This document shows positions 21,905-32,363 of a stretch of DNA of 64,000 bases, one piece after another (position 1 is the first letter of the stretch; the number at the start of each line of letters is the position of its first letter). Location: assembly GCA_030180135.1 (NCBI GenBank), contig CM058230.1, positions 15,439,082 to 15,503,081 of the forward strand. Reading direction: 5' to 3'. The DNA comes from Orychophragmus violaceus (Eukaryota; Streptophyta; Magnoliopsida; Brassicales; Brassicaceae). The translations under genes and the position numbers were made by a program. The notes below the pieces were generated by a model, which had not been told where the DNA came from, ran no database searches, and saw nothing but the letters and a program-made list of their open reading frames with translations.

Positions 21905-23634
21905 AACTGAAATTTAAGATAAAAGAATTTTAGTTAATATGTTCAATATGATTAATCTCGCATTATATTCAATAACATCAGTTACCCTCAATAGAATATA
22001 ATGATTCCAAGATCCACATATAACTAAGATCAAAGTGGGCCACTGGCCGTCACCCAACCTTAGCTTATATCGGTAAGCCCTATCTCGGCTAATTATATCC
22101 GTGATATAACTCTTGGTTGTGAATCTGGGCCCGAGGCCCAATCCACTCTGATGTCTCAAGGCCCGGGACTCCCGATGGCCTAGTCAAGAAAACCAGACTA
22201 TACAGTCATGTAATCACTAATGTCTGGGACTCCCAATGACATTGATGAATCACAAACTGTCTTACCCACGCAAAAGATAGACACCCTCACACTATAAGGC
22301 CGTGTGTACGATTGAATGGGCTTCAACAGCTGACATAATCTGGACAAGACATCCATCGCTTGATATTATTTGAGGTTTGTAGGTTTTTCTTAAAATTTCA
22401 TCCCAAAATAGAAGATTACTATTTTTGGAAACTTTCCATTTTTGGAAACCTACTAATTTTGGAAACTTTCTAAAATTGGAAACTTCCTAAAATTGGAAAC
22501 TTTCTAACTATAGAAATTTCCTAAATATCCAAAACATGCAAATCTAGAAACTTCTATTCTAAGAAACTTTCTAATTTCAGATTTTGGAAACTGATTAATT
22601 TTAAAATCAAATTTTAATAATTAAATGAATTTTAAAATAATCTAAAGAATAAGACTCAAATAATTGGCCCAATTGTTTTAACTTCTTGGCCCGAGGCCCA
22701 AGAATTGGTCCATGTCCAAGACATAACCCAATTGTCCAATTAAATGACATAACCGGTCTGGTTCATTAAAATTGGTCTAACCAAAATTAATTACTACGAT
22801 GACCACAATTGTCAACCGGTTATTTACTAAACCGGATTTTCTCAATTTATTTGGTCCAACCAAATCAAATTAGAAAACCACTGGTTTAGGCACTAATTCC
22901 AATTTTTCGACTTTGGATTTCTTATCCCGGTTTAACCAGAACTTAATAAATTTATTAAGTCTGTTTATTAAACCGTGACGATAAAGTTTTAATAAGTTTT
23001 AAACCGAACCATTAACCGAACCGAACCGACTGATCACGTGAACCGATCACGACCGAGTCGCAATCTTCACGCTTCCGCATCACGCAACGATCGATGCTCG
23101 GATGGGACACGATCCGAGATCGGCCCAACTCTCGATCACGATCGATGCTCGGATGATAGCGGGACGGGACGGGGACGATGGTCGGGTCGAGCGTTCGGGA
23201 CATGAGCAAGCGACGATCGCGGTCGATCTCTTGCGATCGTGCGATCGTCCATCGCTCCTCTCGGTCCATGTCGACGATCGGATCGAGTTATCGGGATGAT
23301 CCACTCGGCTTTCGATCACGCGGGACGCGAGATGGCTCGGGACGCGGGAGAGGCAGGACGCAATCGGTCCATCTCTCGCAATCCATCTTGCCGATCGGTC
23401 CGACGCATACCGATCCATGATCGGATGACGCGACGCGACTCGATCCGGACGTGTTATCCTTTGGTGATCAACACTCCGACGCATACCAATTCAATATAGA
23501 TTGGATCATGCGATTTTAATTAGTTTAGGTTTTAATTCTTTGTTTCTTAAGTGTTTTTCTTATCAATAGATTGATTCAAACACTTCTAAACAACCTAAAC
23601 ATGATTCTAAACAAGAAATCCTAACAGAACCAAT
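21905..23634 (-). other. Copia-2 leader: repeats and a CG-rich block
   Basis: About 1.7 kb between primer site and gag. Three parts are visible: a tail homologous to other Copia leaders (21905-22370); a run of near-tandem TTGGAAACTTTCTAAAA-type repeats (about 22380-22600); and a block at about 23027-23480 that is extremely rich in CGATC/GATCG words and GC-rich compared with its surroundings. The open frames there on both strands (60-134 residues, Arg- and Ser-rich) are by-products of this composition. No gene is supported. Confidence 0.7.
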
Positions 23635-23647
23635 GGCTCTGATACCA
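23635..23647 (-). promoter_or_regulatory. Copia-2 primer binding site (initiator-Met tRNA)
   Basis: Minus strand TGGTATCAGAGCC, one base inside the 5' LTR, as in Copia-1 and Copia-4. Confidence 0.9.
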
Positions 23648-23648
23648 C

Positions 23649-24284
23649 TGAAGGATTGTTTAGCATATCCTGATTCAATTTCTCGTTGATTGATCCTACT
23701 AAACATGCTTGGATCTAGGTTCTCTTGCAGAATCATAAAGGATCTCACCTAATACCTTGTTTATGCAGCGGAAGAAGAGGTATTGTCAGAGATCAGCAGA
23801 ACCACCAAGAGATAGCTCCTCCAAAGGTTCACACACGCACGCACAGGAAATTGGCTGCTAGACCGAAGAGGAGGGAGGCCGCAGAGAGAGAGAGAGTTGG
23901 CGCAGAAGAGGCTAGGGGAAAAAGAGCTAGGGCAAGTTTTTAATTAAAAACCCTTGTCCAGTCTTGTTGGGCCTTTTGGGCCCAATTCCCAGTCTGATTA
24001 AATCCCTTAGATTTAATCAGGCCCTTTAATCTCTCTCTTAGTACAGTAAATGCCTAGCACTTTTACCGTACTTTTGCTAAACCGTTCCTACACTTTTTCC
24101 TGTTAGCTTAGGCGTGTGACCCATATGGGATCATATAATAAAGGCAATAAATCCAAGATTTATAGATCATGAGCGGACTCTAGCAAGCCATCATGACCCC
24201 CAGTATTATATGACTTATGTCTGATCATTGACATACTCTTACTTTCTAGAGACAGTACAGAGATTATTGGACATAATTCCAACA
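23649..24284 (-). repeat. Copia-2 5' LTR
   Basis: 636 bp, nearly identical to 17009-17646. Followed by the target duplication GACAA and the continuation of Gypsy-A gag. Confidence 0.93.
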
Positions 24285-25002
24285 GACAAATGGTCCAAGA
24301 CACATGTTTGCAAAAATAAGGAGCTAAAGGTGATGTTAGTAGTACAAGGGTGTGAGTTGGAAGTAGTAGAAGAAGAGATGGTTGATACATTTGAGGATGA
24401 TAATGGGATAGTGACAGAGTTGATGGAATTAACCTTGTACTCTTTTTTTGGATGGTCTTCTCCAAGAACCACAAAAATGTGGGGAACTATTGGGAAAACA
24501 AGAGTTGTAGTGATGATTGATAGCGGGGCAACACACAACTTTATTTCTCCATCAGTGGTTCAGAGAGCTCAGTTGAAATCTGCTCCTAATGGCAATCTTT
24601 CGGTGCAAGTGGGAACTGGATTAACAGTGAGTGGATCAGGGATTTGTAGAGCAGTGCCATTAAGGGTGCAAGCAGTGGATATTACCAATGATTTCATTGT
24701 TCTAGAACCTGGCAGTGCAAACGTGATATTAGGTGTTCAATGGCTGCGTACATTGGGTGTTTGTGAGGTAGATTGGGAAGGCCATAAACTCAGTTTTATT
24801 CACCAAGGAAGCAGAGTAACATTACAAGGTGATACTGATTTACACCAAGAAGATGTGTTTTCCAAACCAATCTCAACGCAGCTGGAACTCCAGATTATGC
24901 AGCAGACAACATCAGACGTAATCATCACTCCTACTGCAGTACAGAGAGTGCTGGAACAATTTCCAGATGTGTTTGTGGAACCCACGCAGTTACCTCCTTT
25001 GA
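24285..25002 (+). pseudogene. Gypsy-A gag end and aspartic protease (cut by the Athila block)
   Basis: The zinc-knuckle remainder (KWSKTHVCKNKEL) is followed by a linker and the retropepsin domain with active site VVMIDSGATHNFIS (near 24510-24550), then VILGVQWLRTLG and EVDWEGHKLSF. It ends at EPTQLPP, where the element should continue into the reverse transcriptase (resumed at 33566 with RDHEHSIRLLDG). The frame is open across this part and runs on, in frame, into Athila sequence up to a stop at 25541. Confidence 0.9.
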
Positions 25003-25541
25003 TGCCTTACTCTGTGGCAGAGAAGCTGGGTATGTTGGATTTTACTCCTACTAGGACTTCTCTAGTCCTAGATGATCAGTCCATACGAGTTCCTGAAGGA
25101 CTCCTTATGGACATTCCGGTGAGAGTTGGAAACTACTTAGTTCCAACGGACTTCCTTGTGCTGAGATATGACTGTGATCCGGATGAAGCATTATTGCTTG
25201 GGAGACCCTTTTTGGCTACAGCAGGAGCATTGATTGATGTTAGGAACAGCTTGATAGACCTCCATCTGGGAGATGAACCACTGCACTATGAGATGGATAA
25301 GCTGCGAAAGCCACTGATAGATGGGCAGACATTCACCATAAGGGACGCAGATTTTGAGCAGCCTGATCATACTATGGTTATAGATCCTGGAGCACATTTC
25401 ACTCCATCTTTTCTTGGACATGAGCATTCCGCAACAGCCTACTCACCACCTTGGATGAGGAGACTTGAACAGAGACAGAAAAAGTCTCTGTCAGGACCTC
25501 CTGGTACCTGGAAATTTCCACCCGTCCGGTCAAGCTATTGA
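25003..25541 (+). pseudogene. Athila protease fragment fused in frame to Gypsy-A protease
   Basis: The Gypsy-A frame continues through LMPYSVAEKLGMLDF, the C-terminal half of the Athila retropepsin region, to GPPGTWKFPPVRSSY and a stop. The chimera keeps the Gypsy-A active-site DSGA. It is probably a chance consequence of the deletion, but the frame is uninterrupted over about 400 codons. Confidence 0.75.
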
Positions 25542-25552
25542 CCTTAAACAAG

Positions 25553-25575
25553 CGCTGGGTGGGAGGCAACCCACC
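25553..25575 (+). other. Athila conserved hairpin after gag-protease (copy 1)
   Basis: GCGCTGGGTGGGAGGCAACC followed by CACC; the arms TGGGT and ACCCA can pair. The same sequence follows the protease region in the second copy near 31042-31064. This block is a known conserved feature after the coding region of Athila elements. Confidence 0.5.
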
Positions 25576-26874
25576 ATTAGGTACTGGTGTTTTTCTACTT
25601 AATTTTTGGTGTTTTTGTTAGGATTTTACGTTTGTTTTTGTTTCTGGTGAGTTTATGTTTGCAGGTCTCGGATGAATTCGCAGTGCAACGATCGACGCAC
25701 TTCTGTGTCGATCGTCACAACACGAAAGGAATCGCATTGCAGCGATCGTTGCGGTCCTGAGCAACGATCGACTATACACGAAAATCGCCAAGTAACGGTC
25801 GATGCACTTAGTGCATCGGTCGATGCCTGAGCGACAGAGGTAACCCGACAGACATAATTTCACCTTTTCAATTTTTTATTTTCTTTTTACCGATCCTTCG
25901 CTGGACACTACTGGGGACAGTGTGTCTTAAGTGTGGGGGAGGTGCTACTGACTTTTGTTTTCTGTTTTCTTAAGAGTCAGTCCGTTTTTCAAAAAAAATT
26001 TTGTTTTATTGAGTCAAAATTGTTTAAGTAAGAAACTATGATTTTCTGAGAAGATTTACAAGACTTGCAGGAACTTAAGTAACCATTGGGATGAAGTTGC
26101 AGGATCTATCTATGACTATTAGAAAACCCCATCACAGATCAACCTACTGGGAACACCCACATCACTTCAGGTATCAGAGGATCCTTTTACTGACTTCAAT
26201 TTAATACTGACTTAGATTTCTCACCTAAGGGCTTGGTATACTTTGTGTCGGATTCCCTTGTTAGTTCTGACACAGCCTGTCAACCTATCCTATTTAGTTC
26301 CCTTCTCCCCTTCTATAAAGTAAAAAAAAGAAAAAGATAATAAACTGAGGATGAGTTAGTAACTCCGAAGTGGTCATGGGAATAGTAGCAAACACTATTA
26401 TCTCTCATGTGATCCATGGAATGTGTCCAAAGTACACCCCATAACGGGAAGAACACTGATAAAAAAATAAAATGATACCCAGTGGGGAAAAATCAGTTGT
26501 TAAAGAAGGGAAAGAGAAGAAAGGGACTAGAGAAAGGTAGTATGGTGGTCTAGAGCTGATAAGGTAAGAATCCATGTGCCCTTTGATCGATACTCCTTAG
26601 GTGAGACCGCACTTAAATACTTGCAGAAGTCAGTAGGGAGAATTTGAATGCTTGAATGTGATTGTGGAGTTTACCTAGGACAGTTGCTAAGTGTGGGGGA
26701 AGTACATGTTGGTCTTGATATCCTGTGATTGATTCTTTCAGTGGTTTACTAAGGGGAATCTGAGTATTGTAGCTTCTAGGATGAAATGAGTTTCTGAAGA
26801 GTTTTCAAACCTCTTCACCATGTTTTAGTTCTATGTTTTGCTTGAGGGCAAGCAAAGGCTAAGTGTGGGGGAGT

Positions 26875-28076
26875 TGATATATCATGGTTTTTACCCATTT
26901 TAGACCATGATATAGATGTGTTTTTAGTGTCTTTTGTCTTTGTTTAGAGTCTTTTACATGTTTAATCAGGTTTGGAGCTAATTGGAGATATTTGGAGCAT
27001 TTTGGGACTTTTGGGACGTTTTGGCCGAGAGCTTAACTCACTGTCCGATTTATTGATCATGCATCGACCGACACACCTTGTGCATCGGTCGACACACTAG
27101 CGAGATGGGCCGTACGCGTCGGTTTAATAAAGTTATGAAGATTTTCAAAGAAGCCCAAGATAGTTCCAGTATTTACACAGAAGCCCCAGCCGAGATTATA
27201 CCTATATAATCAAGTTTTAGTTGTTTTTATTAGATACACTTTCATAATTAAGAGCAGAGGATTTTTAGAGCTTTTGGGGCTGATCTGAACCTATTACTTC
27301 ATCTGTATTTGGAGAAGATTTCGAACCCCTTTTACTCTTATTCTTTTATGCAATTTATTCATCATATGATCATGTTTTCATTATCTATGTCTGAGTAGAT
27401 TCCTAGTTAGGTTTAGGGTTTCTCACATAGGATTTCATGACTTGCTAGACTTGTTCAAATTCAGTTAAGGATTCATAACTATATCTGTTCTTCAATTTAA
27501 TTGTGCTTAAAGCTAGTTCTAACCTGATCAATTAGAATCTAGATCTTAGGTTGCTAAATACGTCACGGAAGTGGGGTTTAGGAATCTGAACTAATTAAAT
27601 TGGGCAATTAAACTTTGCGCAAATGGAAGTTTGGTTTAGGATAATTGTGAACATATCAAACTTGGGATTAATGCTAGTTTAATCTGTTAGTTCTCGCAAA
27701 CGAAAGTTTGGTTTGCTGCACTTAGACTTAGAGAATTATCGCAAAGGAATTTGGTTAATTCTATATCTGTGTTTTGAGTTCTAGAACTGTGCTTAATTAG
27801 ATCCTTGCTGAATGAACTGTCTGCTTGTCTGATTTCCTGAGAATACCCTAAGCTTGACGCTTTTAATTACTTGCTTTCACAACCGTTAATCTCTGCTACT
27901 GATTTACTTTCTCGCACCGCTTTCAATTCAATCATATTGCTTATTTCTAGTATTAGTCTCTACTGTTCTGATCTATTGAGACCAAGTGTCCCTGTGGATT
28001 CGATAACCCTATATACTACTTTGACATTGCTGTTCACTTGCAGTTTAGTATAGGGATTAAAATTCTTGACCTATCA
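26875..28076 (+). repeat. Athila 5' LTR (shared with the left truncated copy)
   Basis: 1,202 bp, TGATATATCATGG...TTGACCTATCA. Contains a double palindrome module at 27060-27096. A possible TATA signal (ACCTATATAATC) is near 27210. Confidence 0.93.
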
Positions 28077-28455
28077 AGTTTTTGGTGCCGTTTCCGGGGA
28101 CTCTTAGAGTCTTCGATAGGACCGAACTTAGGGTTTTTACTAGAAATTTTTCTTTTTGTTTTTGTTTTTTTTTTCGTTTTGATTTTATTTTTATTAACTT
28201 TTTCTCTGATTCTTTCTGTCCCAGGTACGAATTTCGCCTTGCGTCGATCGTTGCATCCCTTGCGTCGATCGTCACTAGGCGATTCTGAGATTGAATCGAT
28301 CGTTGCACTGATAGCATCGATCGTTGCTGGACGATTACAGACAGTTTATGCCAACGCAGAAAACTAGAAGTAATCCGAACTCGAGCTTGGTTAATCTCGG
28401 ACTAGAGGAACTTTGACGTCTAGAAAGGACTATCAGAAGAGAAAAGAGAGAGAGA
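28077..28455 (+). other. Athila primer site and leader with two palindrome modules
   Basis: Primer site at 28082-28100, then a T-rich stretch and double CGATCG modules at 28240-28275 and 28291-28330, in the 5' leader before the gag ATG. The open frame at 28038-28367 is not conserved coding. Confidence 0.75.
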
Positions 28456-30999
28456 ATGGTACGAGAACGTCTGATCTTGATACCAGATGCTGAAGGTACC
28501 CTGAGGGACCAAGATAACAACCCGTACAATGCTGCTGGGCATCGGGTTGATGCTGAAGGGAATGTCATCCCTGATCCTCCTGAGCAACAGCAACATGAGC
28601 TGAACCGAAACCAGGGTCAAGGACAGGCCCAAGGTAGAGAGATGGTGGTTCATGAGAGGACACTAGCTGATTACAACAGACCTGATGAGTTTCATGAAAA
28701 CCGAGCAGCTCTAGTGCTTCCTGCTTTTGAGAGGAATGATTTTGAGGTAAAGACCATCTACTATCAGCTGATGAGACAAATTGCTTTTCATGGTCTTCAA
28801 GCAGAGCAGCCTATGGATCACATTGACAAGTTTGAGGACATAGTCACTGGCATGAAGTATGAAGGAGTATGCCCGGACTATCTATTCCTTAAGCTATTTC
28901 CGCACAGTCTTGCTGGAGACGCTAGTGCATGGCTGAGACAACTGGCACCTGGTCAGTATACTACTTGGGCAGCCTTAAAGAGTGAGTTCCTGCGTCACTT
29001 TTATGATGATGCGCGCTCGGATCAGTCCAGACAGGACATACTCACTTTTTCCCAAGGAGCTGTGGAGCCCTTGAAGACTGCCTGGATGAGATTTAAGCAG
29101 TATCAGCGTGACTGTCCACACCATGGATTCACGAAAGTACAGCTGATTGGTATCTTCTTCAGAGGCATAGATCTCCCTTATCAGACTGCGCTGGATAATT
29201 CCAGTAATGCTAATTTCAACACCAGGACTCCTACACAAGCTAAGCAGTTGATTGAGAACCTGATTGGCAGCAACAGTTGCAAGACAATGGATGAAAGGAG
29301 GAAGAAATCTGGTGGAACTGTGGAGAATTCTGATATAGCTAATATAAGATCCAGATTGGACATAGTCTACAATCTCCTGACAAGTAAGAAAGCTGTCCAC
29401 TTTGCCCAAGATGTAGAGGTGATTCAGACTGAGGAGGAAACTCAGGAAGAAGATGTGAATTTCATAGGAGGTTCTGGTTTCCAAGGTAATAGATTTAGTA
29501 ATCAACAGGGGAACATATTCTCAAATGGAGGACAGACTGGTGGTTTTCAGAAGACCTATGGACAAGGCACTCAGAGAACCTATGGATCTACATCCTATCA
29601 GACTCCTCCTGCACCTACAGCCCATGAGAGCAAAATGGAGGCTATGATGGAACAACTGATTGAGAGTCAGACCAAGATTTCTGTGGACTGCAACAAGAAG
29701 TTGGACGCTGTCTATGAAGACCTCAATGGGAAGTTTGAGTCTATGAGCACTCACTTGAAGCAGTTGGACACTCAGGTGAACCAGATGTCCAGCTCACTGA
29801 AGGGAAAAGGAGTGGCAGACACTCATGTTAAGGCCTGGTCTGTGTACATTAATGATGGATCTCACCTAGGTGAAAGATTTGAGCTAAGTACAGCTGAGTT
29901 GGTGACTGAACAAGAATTTTCGGATATTTGTGAAAAACTCTCGGGTGAAATCTGCTGCAGTGCGTCGATCGATGCAACATCTGTGCCGATCGATACACCA
30001 GTCGGGAGTACAACGATCGACACACCCTTAGTGTCGGTCGTTGCAGGGCGTGAACAGACAGAACTGTCGGATGATAATGGCATAGATGCTGACTTGGAGC
30101 TTGATCGCCTATTCAATGGAGCCTCTGAGATTACTCAACAGGAGATCTACGAACAGATTTTTAGACAACACTCCTCAGTGTCTGAAGTGATTAGGCAAGA
30201 GATTGAAGAGCTGAAGAAATTAGAAGGGATTGGTGAAGAATTGGAAGAAATTCCAACTTCTGATGATCCACCTTATCATCCATGTGTGCAGAGGTACTTA
30301 AACAAGATGTTGCCTCTGGATGATGATCTGAAAGACTGGGTGATAATAGTTCCTCAGCATATTAGTGATGTTCTGCTAACTAAGGTCCCGAAGAAGCTGC
30401 CTGATCCTGGAGTCTTTGTGCTGGATTGTTCTATCTTTGAGGATAGTTTTAGACGCTCTCTGTGTGATTTAGGAGCTGCTGGAAGTTTGATGCCTTACTC
30501 TGTGGCAGAAAAGCTGGGTATGTTGGATTTTACTCCTACTAGGACTTCTCTAGTCCTAGCTGATCAGTCCATACGAGTTCCTGAAGGACTCCTTATGGAC
30601 ATTCCGGTGAGAGTTGGAAACTACTTAGTTCCAACGGACTTCCTTGTGCTGAGATATGACTGTGATCCGGATGAAGCATTATTGCTTGGGAGACCCTTTT
30701 TGGCTACAGCAGGAGCATTGATTGATGTTAGGAACAGCTTGATAGACCTCCATCTGGGAGATGAACCACTGCACTATGAGATGGATAAGCTGCGAAAGCC
30801 ACTGATAGATGGGCAGACATTCACCATAAGGGACGCAGATTTTGAGCAGCCTGATCATACTATGGTTATAGATCCTGGAGCACATTTCACTCCATCTTTT
30901 CTTGGACATGAGCATTCCGCAACAGCCTACTCACCACCTTGGATGAGGAGACTTGAACAGAGACAGAAAAAGTCTCTGTCAGGACCTCCTGGTACCTGA
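28456..30999 (+). CDS. Athila gag with protease-like C-terminal domain
   Basis: 847 residues without a stop. About 80-290 hold the Athila gag domain (NRPDEFHENRAALVLPAFER, DHIDKFEDIVTGMKYEGVCP, PHSLAGDASAWLRQLAPGQ, MRFKQYQRDCPHHG). About 390-460 is a coiled-coil, Gln-rich stretch. Residues about 503-532 are translated palindrome modules (SIDATSVPIDTP, TTIDTPLVSVV). About 640-800 resembles the Athila retropepsin (FVLDCSIFEDSFRRSLCDLG, LLLGRPFLATAGALIDVRNS). The usual active site in the family is DLGAS; here it is DLGAAGS, so activity is doubtful. It would act as capsid protein. The intact frame and near-identical LTRs show recent copying. Confidence 0.9.
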   Translation: MVRERLILIPDAEGTLRDQDNNPYNAAGHRVDAEGNVIPDPPEQQQHELNRNQGQGQAQGREMVVHERTLADYNRPDEFHENRAALVLPAFERNDFEVKTIYYQLMRQIAFHGLQAEQPMDHIDKFEDIVTGMKYEGVCPDYLFLKLFPHSLAGDASAWLRQLAPGQYTTWAALKSEFLRHFYDDARSDQSRQDILTFSQGAVEPLKTAWMRFKQYQRDCPHHGFTKVQLIGIFFRGIDLPYQTALDNSSNANFNTRTPTQAKQLIENLIGSNSCKTMDERRKKSGGTVENSDIANIRSRLDIVYNLLTSKKAVHFAQDVEVIQTEEETQEEDVNFIGGSGFQGNRFSNQQGNIFSNGGQTGGFQKTYGQGTQRTYGSTSYQTPPAPTAHESKMEAMMEQLIESQTKISVDCNKKLDAVYEDLNGKFESMSTHLKQLDTQVNQMSSSLKGKGVADTHVKAWSVYINDGSHLGERFELSTAELVTEQEFSDICEKLSGEICCSASIDATSVPIDTPVGSTTIDTPLVSVVAGREQTELSDDNGIDADLELDRLFNGASEITQQEIYEQIFRQHSSVSEVIRQEIEELKKLEGIGEELEEIPTSDDPPYHPCVQRYLNKMLPLDDDLKDWVIIVPQHISDVLLTKVPKKLPDPGVFVLDCSIFEDSFRRSLCDLGAAGSLMPYSVAEKLGMLDFTPTRTSLVLADQSIRVPEGLLMDIPVRVGNYLVPTDFLVLRYDCDPDEALLLGRPFLATAGALIDVRNSLIDLHLGDEPLHYEMDKLRKPLIDGQTFTIRDADFEQPDHTMVIDPGAHFTPSFLGHEHSATAYSPPWMRRLEQRQKKSLSGPPGT

Positions 31000-32363
31000 A
31001 AATTTCCACCCGTCCGGTCAAGCTATTGACCTTAAACAAGCGCTGGGTGGGAGGCAACCCACCATTAGGTACTGGTGTTTTTCTACTTAATTTTTGGTGT
31101 TTTTGTTAGGATTTTACGTTTGTTTTTGTTTCTGGTGAGTTTATGTTTGCAGGTCTCGGATGAATTCGCAGTGCAACGATCGACGCACTTCTGTGTCGAT
31201 CGTCACAACACGAAAGGAATCGCATTGCAGCGATCGTTGCGGTCCTGAGCAACGATCGACTATACACGAAAATCGCCAAGTAACGGTCGATGCACTTAGT
31301 GCATCGGTCGATGCCTGAGCGACAGAGGTAACCCGACAGACATAATTTCACCTTTTCAATTTTTTATTTTCTTTTTACCGATCCTTCGCTGGACACTACT
31401 GGGGACAGTGTGTCTTAAGTGTGGGGGAGGTGCTACTGACTTTTGTTTTCTGTTTTCTTAAGAGTCAGTCCGTTTTTCAAAAAAAATTTTGTTTTATTGA
31501 GTCAAAATTGTTTAAGTAAGAAACTATGATTTTCTGAGAAGATTTACAAGACTTGCAGGAACTTAAGTAACCATTGGGATGAAGTTGCAGGATCTATCTA
31601 TGACTATTAGAAAACCCCATCACAGATCAACCTACTGGGAACACCCACATCACTTCAGGTATCAGAGGATCCTTTTACTGACTTCAATTTAATACTGACT
31701 TAGATTTCTCACCTAAGGGCTTGGTATACTTTGTGTCGGATTCCCTTGTTAGTTCTGACACAGCCTGTCAACCTATCCTATTTAGTTCCCTTCTCCCCTT
31801 CTATAAAGTAAAAAAAAAAAAAGATAATAAACTGAGGATGAGTTAGTAACTCCGAAGTGGTCATGGGAATAGTAGCAAACACTATTATCTCTCATGTGAT
31901 CCATGGAATGTGTCCAAAGTACACCCCATAACGGGAAGAACACTGATAAAAAAAAATAAAATGATACCCAGTGGGGAAAAATCAGTTGTTAAAGAAGGGA
32001 AAGAGAAGAAAGGGACTAGAGAAAGGTAGTATGGTGGTCTAGAGCTGATAAGGTAAGAATCCATGTGCCCTTAGATCGATACTCCTTAGGTGAGACCGCA
32101 CTTAAATACTTGCAGAAGTCAGTAGGGAGAATTTGAATGCTTGAATGTGATTGTGGAGTTTACCTAGGACAGTTGCTAAGTGTGGGGGAAGTACATGTTG
32201 GTCTTGATATCCTGTGATTGATTCTTTCAGTGGTTTACTAAGGGGAATCTGAGTATTGTAGCTTCTAGGATGAAATGAGTTTCTGAAGAGTTTTCAAACC
32301 TCTTCACCATGTTTTAGTTCTATGTTTTGCTTGAGGGCAAGCAAAGGCTAAGTGTGGGGGAGT
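31000..32363 (+). other. Athila 3' non-coding internal region
   Basis: Near-identical to 25510-26874. Holds palindrome modules at about 31173-31317 and repeated AAGTGTGGGGGA words (near 31418, 32176 and 32350), the last of which forms the polypurine tract. No pol or env frame is detectable, so this replaces what is several kilobases in full Athila elements. Confidence 0.8.

Larger units (their letters stand above)
17009..24284 (-). mobile_element. Copia-2: young Ty1/copia element inserted in Gypsy-A gag
   Basis: 7,276 bp with LTRs of 638 and 636 bp that differ, by eye, only in one GA dinucleotide count and two substitutions. Perfect target duplication GACAA (17004-17008, 24285-24289). Initiator-Met primer site at 23635-23647, polypurine tract GTGGGAGATTG next to the 3' LTR. 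It reads right to left: a long leader, gag (intact), then a decayed pol. Since the LTRs are nearly identical but pol is broken, it must have been copied by another element's enzymes. Confidence 0.94.
25003..26874 (+). mobile_element. Truncated Athila copy (3' internal part) left of the tandem
   Basis: Matches 30491-32363 almost base for base (protease C-terminal half, then 3' non-coding region) and runs into the LTR at 26875. Its own 5' LTR, gag and the left target duplication are missing. The junction with Gypsy-A (CCTCC|TTTGATGCC) shares one or two T residues. The simplest reading is a tandem LTR-internal-LTR-internal-LTR array whose left end was lost by deletion into Gypsy-A. A change TGA to TGG at the gag-protease stop (TGA at 30997-30999) extends the frame here to 25541. 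Confidence 0.88.

Noticed and set aside
23012..23499. Overlapping Arg/Ser-rich open frames on both strands
   Set aside because: They result from the CG-rich CGATC block; several frames are open at once and none has a recognisable domain.
28975..29505. Long minus-strand open frame opposite to Athila gag (176 codons)
   Set aside because: Shadow of the intact gag frame on the other strand; no domain and no regulatory context.
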